DNA from: Casuarius casuarius
Lineage: Eukaryota; Chordata; Aves; Casuariiformes; Casuariidae
NCBI GenBank assembly: GCA_003342895.1
Contig: PTFA01000280.1
Coordinates: 564,331-628,330, forward strand
Direction of reading: 5' to 3'
DNA length: 64,000 bases
The notes under the pieces were generated by a model. It was given only the letters and a program-made list of their open reading frames with translations, was not told the DNA's origin and made no database searches. Position 1 is the first letter of the stretch. Each line of letters opens with the position of its first letter. Below, one piece after another: positions 33,501 through 46,400 of the stretch. The position numbers were made by a program, and so were the translations under genes.

Positions 33501-34663
33501 AACAAGAAAACAAAGGTCTATCTTGATTTTCAGGCTTCTTTCATAGCCTTCTTACTCACAAGCTCTTACCAAACAAACCAAGAAGATATAGCCCTGGAGA
33601 GAAAACATCCCAGCAGTCATGTGAAGAGTAGCTAGCACAGGGCTGCTGGACTACAAAATCCAAATTAATTTGGGTCATGTGTTAAAAAGGTTATTCTTCT
33701 ATCAACACTGTAGCAACAGCTACAGCTACTTTTTGCTGACTCCAGTTACCAATGTTAGTTACAGCATTCCCTTCCCCCTGACCTGTTCCAGCACCTTCAC
33801 AGAAATACAACTTTTTGCACTTCTTTCACCCCTGGTTACAGGCTTTCACTGAGTCACACCAGTGTACAAATGTAATGTACGTAAGAATATGTCAGAGAAG
33901 GAGTAGAGATGATCATTAAGCATTTAGCAAAAAAGCATTTTCAACGTTTCCATTAAAAAGGAAAAATCTTTTTTCCTGAAAATCTTAAATAGATTTTTCA
34001 TGCATGATGTGTTTTCTAACAAAAAGTTTATATATTTGAAAACCAAGTTTTCAGCAGAGAAACAGTGTGATTGGAGTTTTTTGATCATCCTTGTTACTGA
34101 GTAAAGTCTTTGATTATCCTTCAATAATGATCCTTACTTCTACTGTTCAAAGCTGTTGGCAAAGAACATAGATAAGGGGGCTTAAGGGGGCTTCAACATT
34201 GCTTGAGTATTGCCACAAACAGTGAAATGGTGAATCTTCATATGTGAAAAATAAACCATAGTTGTCATCAGATGCATTTATTTTAGCAGAAATTCATCTT
34301 GCAGTTCCTTACTTACTTTTACGACCCAATGCCCAAATGTCCTTGCAGGCTGTTAACTCCTGATTCTGCAAACATGGCTGAACTTTATATACTGTAGCAG
34401 CTTGTCTCTCATACAGAGAGGAGAGTACTTCATCAGTGCATCAATCACTTTCATATATAACTCACAGAAAGCCACCATATAAAATATTATTTGAATGTTC
34501 AAACTGTATTTGAGAATGTAGGAGGTTTGTATCCACACCGCTGGGTAAGTGAGGACGTGCAATACTGATGCCTATTTCACCAGCAGAGGCAAAACAGCCC
34601 ATGGCTGAATCGTTACACACAAGTCACGATATCTGAGTTCTGTTCTTGTATAAGTTTGGCTGA

Positions 34664-34740
34664 ATTACTATGTGATTTTTAGGCAAGTTATGTTAATCTT
34701 GTGCCTCAGTTTCCCCACCTGTGGAGTGGGACTTGCAGCT
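34664..34740 (+). mobile_element. MIR-type SINE relic
   Basis: Contains the MIR core order: a TATGTGATTTTTAGGCAAGTTA-like segment and then GTGCCTCAGTTTCCCCACCT. It is degraded at both ends. MIR-like CORE-SINEs are ancient amniote elements. Confidence 0.65.
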
Positions 34741-37700
34741 TAAAAAGGGAAAGAGTGATGGATTAAGGCCATTAATGCCTGCAAGGTACTTGAGGAGTGT
34801 TGAATGGAACATGGTATACTTCTGCAAAATATGTTTATTAATTAACTGTCAGAGATCTGCTGGTTTATTAGGAGCCTTTCAGAGATATGCCCTCTAATTA
34901 GACTGGTACAAAGCAACCCACAGCAGGAGGCAATAGGCTGCTTCAGACAAGGTTCAACTTTCTTTCAGTTTAACCTTCATCTCGTCGACAGATTTCTGAA
35001 TCTTAATTTAATTACAATTCCTTAAATGTTTTCTAATATCATATCTCAATCTCTCTGTTCTGTATCTTTTCATGGTTTCTTTTTTGTCATGGGGCAGAGG
35101 GATAGACAATTTGTTCCAGTGTCCATTAAAATTTCCATTGCCTGCAGTGCAGTGTGCTCTATAAAAGAAATGAACCTGCTGCAAGTGAAATAAGCTGATG
35201 CTGCACTGTTTTTTTAGAGCAACAAAAATCTTTATAGATTATTTTTCTAAGTGTTACGAATCTCCTTCCAAGTCACAAGTCACCGTTATCAACTAATATA
35301 CTTAATAGTCTCATTTTCAATTCACATGCAGGCCATACAGGGTCTATGCTCATCCTGGCAGATGCTTGAAAGCCTTGCCTTTCAGAGATGAAATGTTACC
35401 TTGTCTGTGATGGGGGTAGTAAAGGGGGTGATTCAGGAGCAGAAAGACATGTTAAAGTGCAGCACCTGAGGCCTTCTTGTTTTCTGAATTTACAGTCTCA
35501 GACTGGCAGTCGTATAAATGAGTGATGCTCTGTGATGTTCTTTTTGAAGCAGGCTACGAAATTGGCAGGGAGTCTTCAGTTTTGTGCTGATGTGTCCAGA
35601 ATTCAAATAATTTGATTCTTGGATATAATGACAGTTGGAGGCACAGTATTACCTTGAGAAAAGAGATGGGAGAGACAGCTGCTGTATCCTGTATTGAATT
35701 AACAACCGATTCCCATTTACTCTCTCCACTGAAAACTCTATTATGCAGGGTTCTTATTGCCCTTATTCAAGGGCATGGAATTAAAAAGTGATATTGATGG
35801 TAATGCTCTCATCTTCCTACCATGACATTGAATAATGGGGACAAAGAAGGNAAATCTTGAATGATGATATGCCTTTTAAAATACTGCTGATATTGAAAAC
35901 ATTTAAAGGACAATGCATTTGAATATCAGCTGATAAAGTAATATTCAGATTATTGTGCTTTTTTTCCTATTACTTTATATAATTTTGCTTTTATTTTTGT
36001 CATTTTTTGTGAAACATTTTATTTTCTTATAATTTCAGGAGACAGTCTGTACTGTAAGGAATATATTTGAGAGGAGGATGAAGGTGAAGTGTTGGTTACA
36101 CTAATTCCAGGAGAAAACTATTCTTTCTCCTCCTGGATCCAAGGAAGAAGAGTTATCCATAACTTGTGAGTAGTATGAGTTACGAAACTGACTTTAAAAA
36201 GTGGTAAGTCACAATAGTTTGGTAAACAAATCTAACAGCAAAAGAAATGCTAGGAATGACTATAATGTTTTCCTTACATCTTTATACTTAATAGTTGTTT
36301 ATGTTTTTTTTTAACATCTTCTCTTTGCTGATGCACACACTCCATGTTCTGTGATGTCTAAAGGTTTGTCTGGCTGGGAAAACTGCATCAACAGACTGCT
36401 ATAATTATACAGGCAGAGTAATAGTATTGCTCAAGCAGAGACTGTTTCTCCAACTTCAGTGTCATTTTCCACTTTAGCCTAAGGCCTTTCTGAAGTTACA
36501 TAGACCAGATTAAAATGGCAGTCTTATAAGAAAATAAGAATATCCACCTTGGACACTGCAGCATCTTTCCATTAAAAATGTTTTCATTTAGGTTTTAAAA
36601 ATTATTTTTCTGAGAGGATGATACTGAGTGTATTTCCATTAGAAGGTTTTAAAGGATTTTACAAAATAAGTAATAGTACCCCATTTTACAGCTGGGCAAC
36701 TGAGGAGTAGAATTTTTAACCAGATTTCCACAAGTCACATAGGAAATACTTTCTGATGTGGGAACAAAACATAGATCTTGCTCTCATTAGCACAAAACCA
36801 CAAAGCCTCTCTGAACTGTTGACANTGCTACCTAATCTCAACCCCGGTGTTAACGAGGCCACTTACACTCAATTTTTGGTCAGATCTGAAAATATGAGTC
36901 AGATATGTGGTGGGATCACAGAAATAACTGTGCAGTATGCCTGAGTCAGGTTAAAACTTGCACCATAAGGGGATTAGGGAATAAGTGCCAGAACTCTTAT
37001 CTGTAATGATCTCAATTGATTCTGACCACATCAATGCTATCTTCATACTGGTATAATTCTGTGATTTCTGTTACACCATCATACTCTATGAGATCAGAAT
37101 GTGGCTGAAAACCTCTTTAATAGCAATTCTGAAAAGTCAAAATCACTGCTTACTTTGTCAAAGTGAATCTCATTTTATCTCTCCCATTTCCCCTAGCATA
37201 ATCATAAACGTCAGCAGAACACTACCTGCTATTTAAAATCCATGGCATTCAGTCAGAGATTCTTCAGTTGGCAGGTCTATGTGTTATATTAGAGTTCCAG
37301 ACTCCCCAGTGCATGACATTCTCTTTGATACCACTTTGTCTCAATATGCCATTAATATGTGACTACAGAGAGATCAGCTTTATAGCTGATTGCTATCTTC
37401 CTTAAAATTATCTTGCTATGAACTAGCAGATGTTCATGAAGTTGTAAGCGCTCCTCTCCCCTGCTTGTACAGTAGTGCTGTCAAGGTATATTTACCTAGG
37501 GAAAGGAGAAGCGTGAAAGGAGAGGGACTCTGCAGGAGACATAGCAACAGTGTGACAGGGTATGGTGACCTGGAAAGCTTTAAAGGCAGCTGCCACTAAG
37601 TGTCGTTACTCCCTTGTCTGGTGATGTGGAGCTTGCTATGTGTATGTGCTCGCACACACAGAACTGAAGGATGATTGTGCACCTGCACCCTGCATTAACA

Positions 37701-38354
37701 TCGTGGTTACGTCCAGCCCTGCATTTTCAGCAAGCTGTGTAAACTAAGGAACAGGGATATTGAGACTCAGTTTCTAGCTGGACAGAATGTTTGTAAAGAG
37801 CTACTGATGATGAAGAGAGATGATAGCTGTATTTTCCTTGTTCTGGGTCCACAGCCTTATTGCCTGTGCTGGCCTGTATATATTTCAGGCTGTTATAATT
37901 ACACCGGCTGCCTATGGCCTCCAGAGGTCAGCCTATCACTTGAGAAGAGCTGAATTGCAGAGCACTGAGGCTATGTTTTCTCCCTTCAAACACGATCCCA
38001 TTTTGTCCCTTATATAGTTTCCAACTTCAGCAGTAGTAAGAAGATTTGAAGCTTTTTGCCCCCAACACTAGTTGTGACAACAAAGCAAAAAAAGAGCTCT
38101 CAGAAAAGCCATTTTAAAAGTCAAGATGTTGGCATTGATTAGTACCACCACTTGGATAAGAGATCCTTTAAGTGACAAATTTACTGAAAGGGATCTGACA
38201 AATAGATATCCATGTGTTTAGATGCTACTACTTATACTTTAGTACTGATGGGGTGAATGGACATACCAACCATCTTCTAAGTGGGCTGTTAGGCTTGTTC
38301 AATTTTTTGCAATAAGCTTGATTTTTGAATACATGCATGAACATCACATGCAAT
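34741..38354. other. Intergenic DNA between SINE relics and CR1 fragment
   Basis: AT-rich sequence with no gene recognised apart from the inverted MIR relic. Short frames (36756-36944, 37390-37599) have no family features. Confidence 0.5.
36672..36770 (-). mobile_element. MIR-type SINE relic, inverted
   Basis: Reads CCCCATTTTACAGCTGGGCA, then ACTGAGGAG and CAAGTCACATAGGAA. This is the complement-side pattern of MIR (ATTTTACAGATGAGGAAACTGAGG ... AAGGTCACACAG), with substitutions and small deletions. Confidence 0.55.
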
Positions 38355-38740
38355 CNTAGTGAGACTCTCAAAAAGGATAAAGTAGAACTAGAAAATGTAC
38401 AAAGACGAGGAATAGAGGTTATCAGAGATGTGGAACAGCTTTCATGCAACACAAAACTTAGACTATTCATCTCAGAAAGAAAAAAGTTGGAGGGGATACA
38501 ATATAGGTCTTTAAAGTCAGGTATAGTGCAAAGAAAGTCTACAGAAAATGACTGTTCATTATCTCCCACAATACAATGGGCACCTAGTGAAGTTATCAGA
38601 CAGCAGGTTTTAAAATAAACACATCATGGAATTAAAATGTGAAAATTATTGCTTTAGGACATTACAGAGGCCGGAAGTGTAAAAGAGTCAAAAAAAATGG
38701 ACTAGGCAGACTCATGGAGCATAGGGGTATGAGTCACTAC
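38355..38740 (+). mobile_element. Decayed CR1-type LINE, 3' end of ORF2 and tail
   Basis: The translation contains ENVQRRGIEVIRDVEQLSCN, followed by KLRLFISERKKLEGI and QYRSLKSG. This matches the C-terminal end of CR1/L2-clade ORF2 (pattern VQRRATKMI.GLE.L.YE.RL...L.SLEKRRLRGDLI..Y..LKG). Further on, the DNA words AGGCAGCAGG/CAGACAGCAGGTTTTAAA and TAGGCAGACTCATGGAG match the usual order of a CR1 3' region. It is broken by indels and an undetermined base, and is an old, immobile fragment. Confidence 0.7.
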
Positions 38741-39429
38741 TAAGCAGAGGGGTCTGAAAGCAAGATCAAACAAAGGAAGTTCCTGCAAACTGGAAAGGCT
38801 TCATGGAGAGCACCTCATTCCATGCTTGCTTTGCTGTATGCTTCCCTAAGCAGCCACTGCTTCTCACTGTTGGGAGTAAGGTACCTAATGTCCACTTTTG
38901 TCCAGACCAAGCATGTGTCTCTTGTTCTTAATATTACTATTCAGATAAGAAACTTCCTTGTACCTTAAGAAGCAAGGGACAGCAGTCTTTGCAAGAAGGG
39001 CTCTGAATTTAATTCTTTCTAACACTAGCAAGTATTGATTGACTCTAGTTTTATTATACTGGATTCAATAATCCAGAGTTAAATTAGGACCTGCTACCTT
39101 TCTCGGAGACCCTAATCCTACATGGCCTCTTCTGAGATGAGATGGCCTGTCTTTTTATTGCAAAGGAACCCCCAAATGGTTTTCTCTGTGTGGCAGCCAG
39201 CCACAAAACATCCTCATAAACACCAAAGAGCCTCAGTGTCACACAATACTATCTGATTTCTCCTTGTCATGAAGAACTCTACAAAGCTTATTCAGACCAG
39301 TCANTGTTTTCATATTACTAATTTGAAACATGCCCTGAAGCGAATCAAATGTGTGTCAGCTGTAGTCCAAATGTAGAAACCCTGCTACAAAAAAAATTCA
39401 GTCCAGCTCCAAAAAAAGGAAATAACACT
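38741..39429. other. Intergenic DNA downstream of LMO2
   Basis: No gene or clear repeat was seen between the CR1 fragment and the presumed LMO2 transcript end. Confidence 0.5.
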
Positions 39430-40214
39430 CAAATCTTCTGTTATTTTTATTAAAGCTGCAGAGTCTTACTACACACAACAAATATTTTATCGATATAATC
39501 TAAGTTAATAAAATAGTTGAACAACTCTTTAGATTTATATTTGTATAGAAATGATCTGTGGAACATCTCATCTTGAAACAGCAGTGCCTGAAAACAACTA
39601 TTCAGCAGGATATTTTTAAAGAACAGTTTGAGACCAGAGGATGCACTGTTCATTCTCACAGAAAAAAAAATCCATGCAGAAATAACCCCTACCCTCTTCC
39701 CGCTCTCTCTCCTATCCAAAGTGTAAGGCCTTGTAGAATGACCACATAAACGACTGGCCCTTTTTTTCCAGTATCCTTCCTTATGTCTATATTAGGAGCT
39801 GTTGTCTAAACTGAGTAACTAAAAAAAAGATGAAAAGAAAAATCAGTTGCACAATCCTAGTCTGCAGGTGACAAAGTCATAACATCTCTTTACATCAGTC
39901 ACTACTGTATTTCCAGTTACAGGAATTCATTATCCCATTGTGTTTGTTCCTCAACTCTTGCCTACATGGCTGATGTCAGTTATTGTCAATATGCCTTTTT
40001 TAACAGAAGTCAGTCTATCTACTATTGCTTCAGTCTCCCTTCTTCACTTATATGTAGTTTAGATTCTACGTAGTGCTGCTTGAAAAGGGCCTACTCTGTG
40101 GTATTTCCCCCCACTTTAGACAAAGCACATAGCTCAAGTGATTATCTTCTCACTGCAGCTATGCATCTGTGTCACCTGTGAGATGTCTTTTATAGACTAT
40201 GAGGCATGTCTTTG
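39430..40214 (-). other. Presumed LMO2 3' untranslated region
   Basis: Non-coding stretch between the LMO2 stop codon and the AATAAA candidate. Its boundary is inferred. Confidence 0.5.
39446..39451 (-). terminator. Candidate LMO2 polyadenylation signal
   Basis: TTTATT on the plus strand, AATAAA on the minus strand, about 765 nt beyond the LMO2 stop codon. Its use is inferred from hexamer and position only. Confidence 0.5.
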
Positions 40215-40434
40215 CTATATCATCCCATTTATCTTAGTCCACTCATAGATGTCCTGTTCACACACTATGTCTGAGTTGATGAGGAGATATCTGTCCCCAA
40301 CACAGAAATGCTTCTGGCAGGCAGCACATTTGAAGCATTCAAGGTGATACACTTTGTCCTTCACCCGCATGGTCATCTCATAAGCCCGGATTCGCTTGTC
40401 ACAGGAGGCACAGAGGCCATCTTGGCCAAAGAGC
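40215..40434 (-). CDS. LMO2: LMO2 last coding exon (LIM2)
   Basis: Encodes [20 protein letters not shown] through KINGMI and TAG. The acceptor TTTTAG completes Arg86. It carries all eight LIM2 zinc ligands. Confidence 0.97.
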
Positions 40435-43400
40435 CTAAAACAACAACAACAAAGAAGTAAGCAGATTTCTATTGCAGGAGAAATGGGGAAAAATAAAAAA
40501 GGACACAACATGAGTGCCTTGTTCCATTAGTCATAGTATTGACAAGATACATAGAGGTCACGTGGAAAGCTGCTGAGCAGAGCTCTAAACTTTGCAATAC
40601 TAAAATTTGAAGTAGGAAGTTCAAGGTCCTCACCTATTTTCAAAATAATTGATTTTTGTGATCAACAACCTTATCCTGAAAGTGTTGAGCAGCTTCAGTA
40701 GGAGTAAAGGTTCTCTGGATCATACCATAAATTTGTGCCATGCTAATACTTGCTTTCACTTGTACAATCAATAGAAATTACCTTTCAGTTGATAAATTTT
40801 GCCTCTCTTCAGCTGTTGCTATTGTACAGTTTACAGAAAGTTGACAAATGCTGTGATTTAATATTCCACCACGTTTTTGTTGCCTCTGCATTTGAGATTC
40901 TTTCAAACATTTTATATATATGAAATCACTCCTCCTCAGTTTCAGAAGGATACATACTAAAACCCTCTAGACACCTATGTTAGCCCAAATAATTTTATGA
41001 TCTGGATTGCTCTTTCATCCACATAAAGAAACCCTGTTGAGATCATCATTATTGTGTTGTCTATTAAAAGGAGCCTCTAATGAATGCACTGCATAGCCCT
41101 CTCATAGCCTGCACTACCACACTCAACTGGAACAGTCTGACATGCTCAGCTATGTGTGATGACAGTATGAATGCCAGCCTTCCGTGCGGTCTGCTGATTA
41201 CAGAGTTTAGAAGTCCAATCATTAATAAATAAGCACGAATATATTATTTTCTTCTTATAAAAGAAGAAAAAAAAGGGAAGAAATGCAATATATCACTTGT
41301 TCAAAGTATACGCTATTAAATTTGATTTCTAAGTTTCCATAATAATTCTGGAAATTGTTTGTCCCCCACTACATTTTTCTTACATATACTGCATTTGCTT
41401 CATATAGCCTTCTGAGTTGGAAAAAGAATACCCACTAAATTAAGTGAGATATTGAAGGGGAAAATACATCATTTCTTTTGTCTACCAGGAGATGTCAGTG
41501 TTCACTTCTGCCCAAAGAAAGTAATAGAAGGTTACACAAACCTGCAAATTTTCTTAGTAAAAGAAGATAATACATGTCACATTATTCAGTAAATAAAAAC
41601 ATTCAATTTCACTGCAGGAAAATAATTGTATTCCCATAGGGTTTATTGCTTCCATTTTAAGAGATAAAGAATTTGGAAAGTTCATTAGTCCAGTGTTGTG
41701 TATGCAGAGTATTTACATTTGTCTCATAAGCAGAACTCAATTTTTCAATTTCTGCTTGCCAAAATTCCCATTGGAAAAGCTCTGGGATACAATAATTAGG
41801 AACTCTACTGAGTTTTTGTTTTAGTTTTTACTGGCAGGTAAAGTAGACATCAGTAAGGTAGATGAAAAAATATAAAATACGAAGTTAATTCTATTCCATG
41901 AACTTCTTGTAGCACTAGGGATCCATTATAACAAATGGTATACAACCAGCACAGCAAAGGTCAATACATTTAATTGTGGTCAAGAATATAAAGATCCTAT
42001 ATGATCAATTTGTTGGGAAATATATAAATCTTAACGTAATTTTCCTACTTACAAATTTTGACAAATCAGATAGGCAGAGAGATATTAATTAAAGTATTTG
42101 TAACAAGTGGATCTGTAGGATCTGATTCAGCAAAATGTGTAAGTTCATGTCTACTCAGGTCCAGGCTTAAGAATGATAAAAATCTACCGGGTCCAACTTA
42201 GCAGGATCAAACTTTCCTGTACTGAGCAGTAGCTCTGCAATAAACATACAGCACACAGTGTCTTTCTGCTTGAAGTGTTCCAGAGGACGTTACCAGTGAT
42301 GCCAAAACATCAGTCCATGTCTGAAAGACAGTTACTTCAGAAACCATGCAAGTGCAGCCGCCTTGCTGATTCGTGGAATCAAGCATCTCTTATTTAGGTG
42401 GTATTACTGCATTGGCAAAATGAATTGAATTCAGTTACCTAGAATACCATATTCTTAAATGAGAGAATAAATGATCTTTCATCAGTAGCTGATCTTGGCA
42501 CTTGTTTTAATATACATTTCAAGTCAAAGGCAATACTTGCGGAAGCACAGAACTACTTAAAACCATGTCAAGGAACTGGCTTACTGTCAACTTGGAGGGA
42601 AGAGTCATTCTCACTGACATTCATCACCTTTTCCCAATTCCATCCTAAGAGAATGCCATGCAAGTGCTGATACGGCACAGTTAGCTTGGAGCTATCAGGT
42701 GGGTCAGCATCACTTAGCAAATGGTGGTGTGTTACAACTGTGACTGCTGTGAGCCTTTACAGTTATGAAGTAATCAAAGTGAATCCCTTACGGATCTTTA
42801 TTCACTACCTCTACATTCATTACATTAATGAGCAAACCTGAAATGACAGAAAGAAGGGGAGCTAGGGTAGGATGAGTGGACTGGGGAAGCTGTATACCTG
42901 AGATAGTCCCTTCTGCAGAGCTTCCTGCCCAGTTTATAATACAACCGTCTCCCCACTTCTCCAAGCCTGCACCCGCATAGGTCGCAGCTGAGGCAGTCCT
43001 CGTGCCAGTACTGATCGATGGCTTTCAGGAAATACCGGTCCCCGATGTTCTGCTGGCAGCCACCACATGTCAGCAGTGAAGGGGGAATTTGGAGCACTTC
43101 ATCCACTGGCTCCCTGAGAGAATGAAAGAATCAATGGAGAAAGCAAATGTACTTTGAAACCATGCAATTGAGAAGGAGGAGATGGAAAAACAAAACAAAA
43201 GGTTGGCCAAGTTAGAACGTGTATTATGTCCTCATTTTTTCTCTCAGCAAAGTGAAGGATTTATCCCCTTCTGACATGAGAGGGAGCAGAACTTTGCTCT
43301 TCTTTTCCTTTAAGAAAGAAATTTAAATTTAGGGAGTTAAAGCATCAGAAAATTTGCTATTTTTTTATTTTCCTGCAAAGAATAATGCATAATCATGACA

Positions 43401-46400
43401 ATCTCTGTATCACCCATGTGCATTCATTGCTGTAAAGATATTTAGTATGTTATTGGCACGTTAGTATCTGTGTAGTACATCATTTTTCTTCTGCTGGACA
43501 GAATGTGAATTGCTCAGTCATGAGTCTTAATTCATGCAACTCTATACAAGAAATAATTCTCCCATAACATGATTCTTACATGATTGAGGGCTACACTTTT
43601 TCAAGAAGATATCTGGATTCACTGTTTCTTAGAAATGGTGATTGTGTATCTGTGTATACTGATGGATACCAGCAACTACAAAGTCCTACGACCTATTATA
43701 ATATTCTTGGCATTTTCAAGTACTTTTGTGTTGTCAACGACATGTAGCAACTCCTTCTTTTCGATGAAGAGAATAACTTTTTTCCAAAAAGACTTTTAAG
43801 ATTTAACAATAAACACCTGTAAGCAACCTGATCAACCCATATAACCTCTGGATTTACCTCTAAATTGCTGAAAAATCCCAGCATTACCATAAAGCATCTG
43901 TGCATAAACCCAAAAATGCATGAGCCTATGTTGTAAACCTCATCTTGCAATCTTTTGCCTGTAGTGCTGCTAGAATCAAAGGGAATTCTGTCTCTCTGAG
44001 GGCCAAAGGGCTCAAAAGGATACCTGAGAATGTCCTCCAGGGCTTTTACATGGAATCAACTTTCTTTTGGGAAATATAAATTTATAGACTAAGTCTGGAG
44101 ATGGCATCTCTCTGAACAGTATTCAATGAATAAATACAATAGATGAGACTGTTGCCAAACTGATTTAAGTTTTGCTGTTTTCTTTAATTTTATCTGATCT
44201 TACTGTAGGACTTCTTCACATCCTTCTGCTGAATGTAGCTAAGGACATGAATCCCATGAGATGATTCTCATCCAGGTTCTATGCCAACAAAACTCTAGTG
44301 ATGTCAAACAATTAACTGGGATTTACACATCCCCGTGTGAAAAGAGGCACAAATCTTTATGGTGATATTGCACCAACTATTCATGCATGATATTTTTTCC
44401 ATTTTTAAAAAGCTCTGAAATCTAGGATGGTTCAGATAATACCAGGGGATAAAGCAATAATTTTCTTCAAATCTACTTTCTTAAGGAGTTCTCTTCCTTA
44501 CCTCTTTGTGTAATTTTACAACTTCTGCCAAAAAAGATCAGCAAAAATTAAAAGAAAGGTGTGTGAGCTCAGTTCTGCAAGGTTTGCAATGACCTGGCAC
44601 TGCCACTGAGGGCCTCATCCAAACCCCAAGGAAGTTAATAAAAAGACTGTTGGATCAATCCTTTAAGCATTTGCTTAATTTTAAACCTGTGGCTAGTGAC
44701 AAGGAAGTCATTTGTTTGCACATTTATGCTTATCTGCTTTGCTGGATCTTGACCAAGCAGCTCAATGACTGGCAGATGCAGCCCCAAATTGTTTAATACA
44801 TTATTCAGTCCTCACTGTTGCATGCTGTCTGTCAACACTTTGTTTCTGTCGCTGTTCTGCCCTCACCAGGCTGCTGGGGGCAGAGTGGAACTACACTGAG
44901 AGGCAAGAATCAGGCTACTCGGAGTTTCCAGCAGGCCACCGGAAAAATTATTTTGCTGCTGTCTCCAGTAGGTTTACGTAGAGCGTTCTCATCGCTTATT
45001 TACTGGGTCAGCAGTTTTCTAGGCAAAAATTACTTTCTTCAGCATGCAGAAATGACCAGTGGTCGAAAACTTGCATGCTGAGAAACAGTTTCTATTTAGA
45101 CAAGCTGAGCCTTAAGATATTATTTGATTATATCCCGTTCTGGTGTTCACTCTGCAAAGTTTAAACTGCTATGCCCTAAAAGTTTGGTTGTAACATCCCA
45201 CTCCTCCCAGCTCTCTGTACCGTGCATTTCCATTGAAATGGTGGGGAACTCTGTATGTAATCAGGCTCTACCTTTTCAAAGTTTATTCTTTTGTGCCACA
45301 TGCTGCCTTTCCTAATGCGTGGGCTCCACTTGGACAAGCTCCGAGAGCCTTCCACTAGAACATGCAACTATAAAGGAATAGACATTATTATCCTTTATTT
45401 GAAGCTTCAGATNTACCCCCAAATATTTCATCATATAGATGGTTCAGGAATCACAAGCCAGTTCTCTGAATGCCCTAAAGTCCGGAACAGGCTGACGGAT
45501 GTTTACGCAGAGCAGAATTTCTGTTTTAAGCATTAGCTTTTTGATGTTCATAGATTTCTAAGCCAGTACGTAGTCACTAGAACACAAAGCAGGTAAATAA
45601 ATAAATGCTGCTAAAAATTTGTATTTCAAACCTGGATGCCATATACCTAGGAGGTTAGATGATAATTTCTTAAAAGAATATAACAAATGCAAAACATCAA
45701 ATGTGATGTGGCATGAATCAATTTAATCCACATAAGAAACAGTTTATGTGTTCACTTGGGGCTTCAAGTGAAGGCCCCAAGTGAAGCAAATCACAAATGA
45801 CTAAAGTTTACAAAGAGTAATGTTTTAAGCCTTATCTGAAAATGGGGATTTTACAATTTTTTTCTTCTCTCTTATCATGATGCCAGACAAGTATAACTGC
45901 AGTTATGCAGATGCACAGCACTGAAGTGTCACTAGGGTGTTACTCTGAGTGACCGTGCCTCTTGCAAGTATGGTGAGTGCATGTGCTCGCATTCGGAAGG
46001 GATGGGAGGGCTGCTGAACGCAGACTGAAAACGGGGTCATAATGTGAGAGTCGGTCCCTTCCATGAATGTGAAAAATAGGGAGGAAAATTCTCACCTTCT
46101 ACATCCTTCCCATCAGTCAAGGCTTTCTGCACGGCCAGTGCCTTTGCAGAACACCCTGCCCCCACCACAGCAGTTCATACAAGCTCTTGAAAGCTGAGAG
46201 CGCCTTGCGCTATGAAAATGTGGAAGTTGGGCACCCATCAGATAACAGCTCTGACCTTTCGCTGTAATCAGCGACAGCGAGCTGGGCAGATCAAACATGG
46301 GGCAGAGGGAGAGTCTCAAAACGAAAACAAGTTAAGCGCTGGAAAGCATTATGCCCGAATCGCCTCCCGCGCCCCTGCGTCCCAGGACCGGGCGGGAAAC

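Larger units (their letters stand above)
25700..34660. other. Intergenic DNA, FBXO3 promoter to first MIR relic
   Basis: AT-rich DNA without a recognisable gene. It holds a possible LINE reverse-transcriptase relic at 28384-28450 and the tandem duplication at 30514-30597. Open frames such as 28889-29296 and 30201-30539 have no family resemblance. Confidence 0.5.
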
